A DNA stretch of 62,000 nt from Chrysomallon squamiferum (lineage: Eukaryota; Mollusca; Gastropoda; Neomphalida; Peltospiridae), in contig CM022671.1 of NCBI GenBank assembly GCA_012295275.1, forward strand, positions 7,271,227 through 7,333,226, in the 5' to 3' direction. The first letter of the stretch is position 1; each line of letters opens with the position of its first letter. The translations under genes and the position numbers were made by a program. Positions 38,801 through 50,800 of the stretch are shown piece after piece. The notes beneath the pieces are model-generated. The model worked only from the letters and a program-made list of their open reading frames with translations, ran no database searches and was not told the origin of the DNA.

Positions 38801-41800
38801 TGAGGCTTTTCTCTCTGTTCTTTTTTATATAAATTTTTTTTTCTTTTTTATATATACATAATAAAAAAAATTCTTCTGTAAATATAAATAATCATTCTCA
38901 ACAACAAGAAGCAATTCAAAATTTACTAACGGAGAACTCTGAAACAACACCTATCACTAAACACCAGACCAGAACAAATTTCAGCTACTTCATACCTGCT
39001 TGATGCTTAGATCCTGAATCGACGTCACATTCACTGTGACTCCTGCTCGAGGTACGACCACGCCCTCTCCCCCGACCCCTCAATCGACCAGGCATCCCCC
39101 GAGCTGACAGTCTAGGTAAATTAACTGTTCTGTCTTCAGTAGGAGATGATGGAGTTACAGGTGATTTGCCCATAGGTGTCTGGGGTGTGCGTCCTGAGGT
39201 GGGCAAGTTCGCACCTCGTACTGGAGATGATGGAGCATTTTCATCTTCAGTATCAGCCGTTTCAGAAGCTTAAAACAAAATATAAAAGAAGTAACACTTG
39301 TTTACTGACACCGCAATACATTTCAGCATTATACAGTTACTGAAGTGTTCTCAGAATTTTTATGATGTTAAAAATAGAAACTGAACTACTGTTATCAATT
39401 AGCTCTTTTTTCATTACCATAGACAGAAAAACATAATGAGTGGAAATTATCCTGACTTGAAAGAAATATATAATAAAGACATACCAGTATCAACTGTATC
39501 ATATTCATCTTTTCCTTTCTGCAGAGCCAGTTTTCTCCTCGTTTTAAAAATCTCTCTCTTAATTCGTTTGGCAAATTTTGATCTTTTTCCTTGAAAACAA
39601 AACAAGAATGAAATTTAACAACAAGTTAATGTTTAAAGAATCAATACACTTTAATGTTAAAGTCGTGGTCTCAGTTTTATGCATACAGATTAATTTATGG
39701 AATAAAAGCAACAGATCTTCTACACATATGCATCTTTCCAATGACAGAAAAGTAAGTCAGAACAGAACCCTTAATTAGCAATATTTTTTTATTTTTATAA
39801 ATTCCAAAAAACAGACACCAAAGTGACCATACAAAACCAACCTCCACGTAACATGGTATTGGCAGTGTCCATTTTGTCCAAGAGAATACGAAGTTGCTCC
39901 TCCAGAGGCATCCCATCTTGGATCCCTTGTTGCATAAAGTCATCAACTGAAACAATAAATAAAGAAGGATAAAAAGAAGGAAAGAAAGAAAAGAACCGAA
40001 ATCAATCAATCAATCTGATCAATCAGAAAAGAAATCCTTTTCATATTATTTTTTTCTAAAAATAAGTTGTGAGTTTTATATACATAATCACATGCACAGT
40101 TATGGATTTTATTACTATTAAAACTAAAAAAAAATCTTTTTTTGGTTCCAATAAATTATTTATTTTCATGAATTTTCAAATAAATATTGTAATTCAGAAG
40201 CTATAACATACAGTTTCTCAATAAAAGAACACATCAGTTTTAAATGTCATTAAATTATACCAGGACCGTTACATGCATTATCTGTTTCTAATGTTAATAG
40301 TATCAGTAACAACATACTGTCTTCAATGATAACAGGAGGTTTGTCTGAGGTTGTAGGTTGTTTTGGAAGATGAAGTCCAGTCTCTGGATCAAAGCCTACT
40401 TGCTCTGCCATACGACGTGTAGATCGGATTATGCTGCCTCCCTTAATTCATAAATAATTATTAAAAAAATTAAAAATTAAAAATATTATATTAAAGCAGA
40501 TGAATGTAAATGTGTAATTAATGATATCAACACATTTTATATTAGGTTATTACATGTCAATCACACGTTTTTCTTGTTTAATGATGATATAACAGGAAAT
40601 ATGTTGCTGTCACTCATGCAGAAAAATGTAAAGATATATATTAAAAATATAAAACTGAAATTTTTTTAGTTACATTCCCAACTTTGTAATGTCCGATTTA
40701 CCTATCCTTTTATTAATATACATGCATTATTATTAGTATTATTGTTTTTTTTTTAAATTTTAATATAAAGAATATTTACAAGCTCAGCAAGTTCTATACT
40801 ACTTTCTCACCACTAATTTGTATGTTGTTTGGCATAACCTCATTAAACACTGCATTAAAATGTATAATATTATATGGAGTTTTATTTATTTTTTATTTGT
40901 CTTATTCTCATTCATATTTCCAAATTATATTTTTTTTTAAATTAATAATAAAATAATTTGTTTATATAATAAATAAAAACAAAATATAAAAAAAATATAA
41001 AAATTTAACTTCGATATAGAAGAATTTAAATAAACAAATAAATATATAAAAATAATTTAATATTCCATTTAAAAAAAGCCTTGAAAGTAATCTTCATAAA
41101 AAGAGAGAAAAAAGTGTGAAATGGAGAATGCTCTAAAAACCTAAAAATCTGCTGACAAAAATTATATTCATACCATTCATGCATCATAAACAAAATTTTT
41201 GAAAAACAATAAATTAACTTTTTAAATATGAGGGTATTTTCTTTCAGTAATCTGCTAGAGTAATTATGAACAAACGTAATGACCTCTCAGCATTATTTAT
41301 TTTTTCCCCCCATAATATTATATATCTTTTCTTCCAGAATATTTTCCCATGATCTTAAGCTATGAAACATACAGCAGTGCTTCCAGACAGGAAAATTAAT
41401 GCTTCACAAAAAGAAATCTGACAGACTATGACAGATTCAACTCTAGCAACAACACAGTCAAAGGCTAGCTTTGATGTGAACACTGGCTTTATGTAAGACC
41501 TGGCACGGTATATAACTCAAGAACACCTGACGTCTTTTGTCATCAGGCCTCTTTCAAATGCATATTGTCTCCTATAAAGCATTATCAAACCGCTTACTGG
41601 ATGTCCCTTAGGTTACACACTTTCTCTTGAAGTCAGACAGAGAGGTTTAACATCAATCGTGTCTGGACTGTTACGGTCTGTGAACAGCGTAATGAGGAAG
41701 TGTGTATGTAGGTGGGCAGACTGACCGTGTAAAACAAACTGTAAATAATTAGCTCGTTTGCAGGTGGACGCATGCAACTGTCAGCAGGAAAGTTTGTTAC

Positions 41801-44800
41801 TGATCTGTTATTCAGGTGGTAATGACATAACACACAATTCAATGCTGTTAACACTAACCATCCCTTAATGTGAAAAAAAAAAAATCACTCCTATGTCTGT
41901 ATGACAGATGGCTAAAAAGAATTATATGATATGTTGCAACATTTGCCACTACCTGTGACATTGATTTACAAAGGCTTGTTTACTTTTTGAATGATTTTTA
42001 TTTTTATTATATTTTTTTATTTTTTTTTTTTTTTTTGGTTGTTATTGTTATTTGGTTAGCATTCTGTGAGAAAAATTTCAAGATGTTAAATGATGAGACA
42101 AATGCAGTGATCTTTTTAAAAAAACCTTTTAGCAACTTTGAAATGAAATGACCTTAATACAATACATTTTCATTATTATTATTATTATTATTTATAACTT
42201 GTTAGAAAAATAAAATTTATATTTTTGTATTTCATTTTGTTAAGATGTAGGATATAGTTTCCACTTCTAAATGGTTATTTTGATCAATCACCAAAGATAT
42301 ATCAGATATTAAGTTACAAAAGAAGATGGGAACACCTACTTATCTGACATCTGCAATAGATAGGATATACAAACTAACATACAACCATTCACGAAAAAAC
42401 ATTTAAATGGGTGAGAATGAGATGCTGCAAGGTGACAAGATTTTTATTTAATATTACACATAATAAAAATTCAATGCTGGAAATAGATCAAACATTCCCA
42501 TCCTTCAATTTTCTAGATCAAAGCTATCATCAGCTATCACTTTTAAGGTTTGGTTGTCTTTTATGTGAATCATTAAATAAACACAGCCCAAATGTGGATG
42601 TGTATCTATTCTCCATCACAGTGTTAAAGTCTTGCTGTGGGTAATGAGCCCCACACTGCTATCTGTTCATTCAAGCTTGACCTCAGCACACATCCAACTT
42701 TATCAAATACTCTGAGACCCATCATTCACCACTTACTCAAAACAGCTTAAACATGTGAAATGTGAAGTATAAATAAATTTCAGTGTATTTATTTTCTGTG
42801 GTAGAAAAAGCAACTGATTGTGTCTCTGGTTACCTAATTAACATTCCAAAAGAGGCCAATAGGAAAAATCTTTCTCAACAAACACATCATTCTCACACAA
42901 CAAGAACACCACACTTGCCCACACTTCACTCACTGTGTGTGACATGGAAGCAGTTAGCTACATGATACCTAAGATTTCTACAAAATGGAATAATTCTAAA
43001 ACACTCAAACATAAAAATTAACATTCTAACTTGTCAAAAGGTATGTATTTTAACAATATACTGATTGACAGTGCTAATAAAAACTCAGTATTCTAATAAT
43101 AAAAATTTTTTTTTTAGTTATGACTACAAAAAAATATATAATAAAATGTAAACATTCTAATATGCAAACATTACTTCCACCATACACGTGTACACATCAC
43201 ACATATACGTATTTAAAACAAATAATGTTACAATGTGTGCAATTAATGTTGTGTCTATACATGATGTAACATAAAACAAACTTACCTGGTCCCGTAATTT
43301 CACTGCTGCCCTGAAGAACATAGTGTCTTTCGCATTGTATGTCATACAGTTCTTTATCATCAGTTCAAAATCACTTTGAAACTCATCTACAGTTTTATAG
43401 TGGTGACCTTCAACTTTGCTTCGCATTGTTTTAAAGTCCATAGGTGTATCAATATATTCCAAATAATCTGGAACCTGAGCAGAACCACAGTAATTAAAAT
43501 TTACATAGGTAAAACAATTTAGACTAAAGTGGTTAAAAAAAAAAAATTCCCAGGTTAGTTCTTGATAATAATCATACATGTATTACATTTCGTTTCTAAA
43601 TTACTTTTTATTATATTACTTCATTAATGTAATGCACAAATAGTATAGTATGTCTAACAAACAAAAAACCAATACAATTATTACAAATTAATAATGCCCA
43701 AAAAACTAAACAAACAAAAAACTATAAAAAAATATATAATAAAATAAAATTTAAAATATAATTATAAAAAAAAACCATTTGTATAAAAAGCAAAAAGTCA
43801 CACAAATTCAAGAACAAACAATTCCCCTATCCTAGAGTTCAATTTAATGAATTGGAATGTTTGAATTGTGATAAATCAAAAATGGATCTCCAATGCCCAT
43901 AAATCAAATCTAACAAGTCAGTTGGACATGTCAACTGCTGGTGATTAATGATGCTATGACAAAGAAAAAAAAAATTTCAAATCTAGTATCTAGTAGTTCA
44001 GCTCATTTAATAGAATGCTTCGTTCATACACTGACAAATTAATCACTGAACTGGATTTATTTGTAGCAAATTAAACATCTGTCACTTTGTCAGTGTCTCT
44101 TAGATGAAGAAGTAATTCCTATGGTCTTTTGGTATGGTATTAATCAGGGGCAGATTCAGAATTTCTTGAAAGGGGGTGGTGCTGTTATTGAGATGGATGT
44201 AACATTTTAAAATAAAATGATTTCATTATAAAAAAAAAAAAAAAATCAAGAAGAAAATATGTGCACATTTTGTCCAGATGGATCAAGATTATATTAATAT
44301 TTTCATTTCATCACAATAAAAGTTCACAATATAACATCCAGTTTATGATTATTAAATATAAATTTTATTTATTAGATTTTTATTAATGTATTTTTTATAT
44401 CTGCCCAGATAAAATAATTAAAAATCTTTTTGGATTAACTGGGTTGATTTTTGACCATAAAAGTGTGTGTGTGTGTCAGTGTGCACACATGCATTCATAT
44501 GACAAAAAAACCCACATAAATAACTATTCTTGGCTCAATAAACATAAGCATATATGAACAGATGCACTGGAGAAAAATGTGAGAATAATAATAAATATGT
44601 CAAAGTAGATTAAACTCCTAAAATGACAAACACAAAAGGTATAAAAAAGAGATACTGACCTCCTTAAGTGAAACTGGTTCAGCAAAAATATTTGAAGTGT
44701 CTCGTTCTTGTAACTGATCCAGAGTCTGACGTAACAGAATTACAAATGGTTGAAGTTCAAACTCAGTGGCAAGTTGATGAATACGAATCTGCAGAAAAAA

Positions 44801-47800
44801 AAAATTAAAATTATTTACAAGATTATTAATCTTAAATTTTTATCCAATCCAAATGGATGAAATAATTATTTGAATAAGAAATTTTTTTAGATCTTATAAA
44901 TGTATTTTAAAATAATACCTAAATGAATGTATGAATACTGAGTTAAGTTATTATCATAAGTTTATATTAAATGAACAAAATGAGCACCAGTCTGTGTTTT
45001 ACTGTAACAATTATTGGGTTTCAAATATGTGTTTTTTTCTGTAATGAGAACATTATAAATAAAAAATCCACTATGTCCATTCCATAGGTTACTCTGACTG
45101 AGAATATTTTAACACATTTTTCTATTAACATCATAAATGATAACCTGACAGCAAGCACTGGTTGCAGTGATGTACTTGCTACCCAGTCTAGAAACATAAG
45201 TTCCAATTGATAGTCACCATTATTACTATTTATTTTTAATAATAATATAATTATAGTAACTGTTCTTTGAAAATTCTTTATCAATTTCTCATTCAGAAAC
45301 CTCTATATTGGTCAATATTATTAGCCTGAATAAAAAATGAATATTGTACATTAAGTGTATTGAATTATTCATCAAATTCATGAATTATTCTGAGTATTTT
45401 TATGACTAATTGTTTATGCACAAAATGCAAATAAACAACTCAGTTGTGCTCTTCAAAATATATTTTTATGACATGAATATGTAATTAACACTGAAAGTGA
45501 CACCAAAATGCCATAACGTTGAACAAAGAAAGTAAATGATTACATTTTGTTTAAATGATCAACTTTAAAAAAAAAAATAGTAATAAAGAACAGAATGTTC
45601 ATAAAAAAAAAAAAAAAGGTAAACAACATTCAATTAACTGCTTTTTATTTTTAATGTTAATTTTCATTCTAGAAATAGCAAAAGAATGGAAATGTCATGT
45701 TCCATGCTGGCAAGCCGTATTAAAGATAATTTCCATTTCAAATGAGTTGGACGGGCCATGATTTAAACATCTTTTGAATTTGGCTGTCCCAGATTTAAAC
45801 AGGTTTTAAATTGGTCTGTCCCATGGGCTAAGTAATTGAAACATTGACAGTCAAGTCATGATTCTGACCCACGCAACATCATGGTCCTTACAAGAAACAC
45901 AGAAGTTTACGTAACATGCACCTAAGATCGTGACCTTTGGCCAGAAGTCTTAAAGCCTGAAGAAGTCATTGTGATGATCATGCATGTACTCAACAATAGA
46001 TTTGTCTCAAGCACATCTAATTAATACAGTCTGTTTACAAAAGATCATTTAACACCACACAAGAGACCCTGTTCACTTCAAACAGCTGCATCACAATACA
46101 ATTTTAAAATATTCTAAATAAATCTTTATGTGGCCTTTGGTTTTTTTTCTCTCTTCTTTTTAATTAGAGAAATTAGGAAGCACTATATCAAAGAAGATGC
46201 TCTGATAAATTTTAGTGGAACAAAAATAAAACTAAGTTGCTTAATATAGCTATAAATTAATTACAGAGCATTCTGCATGTTTATTAATGATAATAAATTT
46301 AATGGAGCAGCAAACAGCCTATTACTGATTTTATTATCTCTCCATCTACATAGGCTGTACTGTTTTAAAACAAAGATAAGGCTAAACAAAAACTGTTTAT
46401 GTGGTCTAATTTAAGATATTTTAAGAATTATAGAACAGGCAGGTTTTTAAAAGTACATACAACCAAATTAAATTATTATTATTATTATACAAAAAAACAA
46501 AAACAAATAAGAAATCATTACATATCATTTTTTTTCATATATTATATATTTTAATACAGTGGACAGAATATTCAGATATCTGTATTCAGCAGTATTTTTT
46601 TAAAAAGCAGGTAAAGTGTGTATGAGTCAGCAACATCAAAGCAGACAAGGTTTCTACATGAGCCGCATTATTACCTGTATCGAACAGGCCACTGTGGTTC
46701 TCAAACATCAACGTCAGACATACATACAGTATAAATATCTACTGACATTTTGCCTTAGTTGGCTGTCTCATGCATGAAAGTGAACTAGCTGAGTGTGTTT
46801 TTTCCTTGTTCATCTTTCCATGTGTTTGAATCAATCATCTATAGATAGAACTGCAAGCTGCAGTCTGACACTGTACAGTAGCCAACAAATGTGGATCAAA
46901 TACAAAGAGAATAAATAACTTGAGTTTCCAAAATTGGTTAACAAATGTTAAACAAACCACAGTCATTTTTTTCAAATAAAGAAAAGAAATAATAATTGAA
47001 AAAAAAAAAAATAATAATAATAATAATAATAAAATAAACAAGCAATAAAAACAAAAAAAGTAATTTTGTTTTAATTTATTTGGTTATAAAATAAAATTAA
47101 ATAGGCTGAAGATATTAAAAGATTTTATAGACAACTTTTTTTTGTTTTTTAAATCACAATAGCTATTGTAAGCAGTTCCTAAAAAAACATACTGACTACT
47201 GCTAAATGTGGTAACTGAAACATAGTTTAAAAAAAAAAAAAAGTTGCTCTGCTGAGTGACACACACATTTACACTTTAAACTGTCTTTTAGGAGAAAGAA
47301 ATATTTTATGTCACCTCCCACAAAGACTGTAGTATGTTATAAATCAGCAAATGAGCACTAAATGAAATGAAAAAAATTAATGTCTATGAAGAGACTGACA
47401 TGATCTGAGCACTTTAATTTGGTACTGGCATCATTCAGCACAATTTTTTAGCAGACACAACACTCCAGAATAAGCTAGAATAAGCTGGACTACAGCATAA
47501 AATTTTAAGAAAATTAAGCATTAATAAGACGTGCAAAAATCTTGTACTGAATTTGTGAACCAAAGCAAATAGTAAGTATGTCAGAAAGAACTACTTCTGC
47601 ATAATCAATGTTAAAAAGCAATTCTGTGAATTAAACTGTAATTTAAGAAAATGCAAGTTATATTAATTATTGAATTGATGGGGTCAATGACCTCAATATT
47701 CCACTTGCATATTTCATGCTTCTGTTATTTCTTCTGTTGTTATTTGTTTCCACAAATGTTTTTCATTTTCCCTAATTTTTAACCTTTATCATGACCATTA

Positions 47801-50800
47801 TATTGGTTGCAACCATCACTGCCAAGTGAGGAATGAGATATGTGTTTATAAAACATTAAATATAACTGAGAATTTTTAATAAAATTCTGCATTTTATTGA
47901 TCTTTTATTCAAGATAAAAAAATAAAAAAAATGTAAACACTAATATCTTAAATGTTAACTATTATCATGTAATTATACTAATAAAGCTTTGTTTATTTTA
48001 GTCTAAAACTGTTATATTTAATGTTTTATAAACACATATCTCATTCCTCACTTGGCAGTGACGGTTGCAACCAATATAATGATCATGATTAAGTATTAAA
48101 AATTGGGGAAATGAAAAACATTTGTGGAAACAAAAAAAATCAACAATATATCAGAGTAAATAAACGTATCCTGTTATCTTAAAAAGACATCAACTGGACT
48201 GTAACATCAGAAATAAATGACTGTGATCTGGATGAGATTAACCTCAAGGTTTGTAATGGGCAATGTTTGTCTAGTCAGTTGAGGAAACTGAGAAAGTTAC
48301 TGAACATGATGTATCTGCTGACAAAAACTGAAATGGCCTGTTATTCAAGATAAGAAATTTAACACCTAACAAAATAGTAAAAGTACTGGAGCTGCCACTC
48401 ACTGTGTAGCACAATGGTTTTTATGGCTAACCATCTGATACTGTTCATGTTTTCAGAGTTTCGTTCATCTCACACAATACACTCACTGTACATGTCAGCA
48501 GCCAATTATTAATCAGCAATACATGTTTTATCACAAAAATGATGTCTGTGAAGAAAAGTAAATGATGTGTACCTAACATTTTAAAATTGAAAATTGTTTT
48601 GTTTAACTTCTCTGTCACATACAATCTGTTCTTTAGAAGTTTTCAGTTATAGATAGCGCTATAATTCAGTCATTTACAAGTGTGTATTTAACTAGTATAA
48701 TTTACTCATATTAAGTTACATAATGAATATTCATTCTGAAAGTGACGAGTGATGAAAACATTTTGGACTTAGTCTTAACTTGGACAAAACAATTGGGACA
48801 AAACATATTATCAATTTCCAAATTGACTGACAGAAGTAGACAGTTTCTGACAATCAAAACTGCAATACAAAGCATTATGGAAATACTGTATGGATAAAAG
48901 ATGGAACTGTATAAACAATGTAGTTTACAATATATAACTGTGAAAAGAAAATAATAAAAAAAGTTTTTGTAAAACTGCTGTTTTGTTTTATCTAAAGCAT
49001 CTTTGACAACAAATATTTCTAGACAGAAACATCCAATTTAAATAACCTCATTTCTTTTCCTCTTATGTATATAAACAATAAAATACATTTGCTTGCTTCA
49101 GATATATTCTAGGAAAATAAAAGATCCATCTGGATTTCTATTTCTGTTCAAGGCTGTAGATTAAGGTTGTACTGTATCATAAAATGGTGTCTAGACTTGA
49201 TTAACTGCTACAACAGCCTGTTTGAATTACTTCATTTTAATACCTATAAATTGAACACAAGTAAACAAAGTCCTTACTTTTAATAGTTGGATTGCTAAAA
49301 ATATGTAAATTACTAATTTAATGGAATGACAAAAAAAAACCTAAATCAAATGAATCAATAATGTTCACATGAAATATTGCCATCAGAAAACTCCTGACCA
49401 CAAAATATATTTTAATTCAAATAGAACACATGTATAATAGATAGTATTTGTAATCTGATCACTTGATATATATCTTTATGCTGCCAATTTCGACTGCTTC
49501 AGCCCCTGAACATTTTTCTTTCTTATTTATAAATATTACATAAGACAAAAGGCAGCAATGTTACACAATTCAATAATCATAAGGACGTTTAGAGAAACTC
49601 TGATTATCAGGAACTAAAAATAAAATGTACAAGTTTTGGTCAGATTCAACCCATTAACAATGTACAAATCATGAAAACTTATCAGAATAATGCTAATACA
49701 CATTTTTTATTTCTATAAAGGCACAGATCAGTCTAACTCAGTTTATTCATGTAGTTTTTCTATTTATTAACTATAGTTTACCTGTTCTTGTTTTAATTTC
49801 TCTCTCTTGCGAATTAGTTCAACTAATAATCTAGCTTTTTCCAGATCTTGTCTCAGTCGTTGCCAGTATTTGAGTCTCTCTCTCAAAGCATTACTCTGTT
49901 TATCATTTTTTGTATGCTGGAACAAAAATAAACATTATTTTATAGAAATGTTTATTTACAAACACATACTCAAAAGCTGGTATCATAGTCACTCTTCCAT
50001 TCTCTAATGTAAATGCAGCTGCAGCTAAACAGAACTTACAGTAATTATTAAATTAGCAACATCAAGTAACTTATGAAAATAATCTGCATTTAATAGAGTT
50101 CTGCATAAAAATCAAATAATCATTCCTTTACACCATATTTTATATCATTCAAATTAAAGATAATAACTATCTAAAGATAATAACTATCTAAAGTTAAAAC
50201 CAGCAAACACTTTTGACAGTGTTTTTTTAACGTAACAGAAAGTTATTTTATTTTAATAAAAGAATTACTAATAACAACAACACAATGGTGTACAGTTGGG
50301 TTTTTTCCTTAACTCAGTTTTGATATATGAGAAATAATTTATGATCATTCCAGTTGGTCTAGACATACGACTCATGCTGTCTTTTCTTTTTCTTTTTCAG
50401 CAAGTGTGAAATGACCTAGCCAAATACAAATTTTATTTTTTAACATTTTAAAGATAAAAAATAAATAAATAAATAAAATTAAAACACTTACATGATCTCT
50501 ATTTCTGGTCATGTGACTAGACTGAAGTCTTCTGAGTAATGGGACACCAAATCGGGATTGTCGCTTTAATGTCCAGTAACTAATAAGTCTCTTTAAAAAA
50601 GCTTCTTTCTTTGGAACATTAAATAAACTAGCTATTTTGGAAATTCTGAAAATCAAAACAAGAAAAGGTTACCATCAATGACCTTGAAAAAGACAAGATT
50701 CAAACATAAATCAATCAAATATTGTGTTAGTATTTCTAGTGATGATTAATACTTATTAACACCCAGAAAAATCTCATTTAAATAATTCAAAGACTAACTA

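Larger units (their letters stand above)
44789..49781 (-). other. BRPF intron between exons 6 and 5 (5 kb)
   Basis: The longest intron. It holds an inverted repeat with arms at about 47745-47866 and 48011-48132, a probable old repeat fragment at 45700-45830, and an AAT run at 47011-47033. The rest is AT-rich with few CpGs. No exon is seen. Confidence 0.6.
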
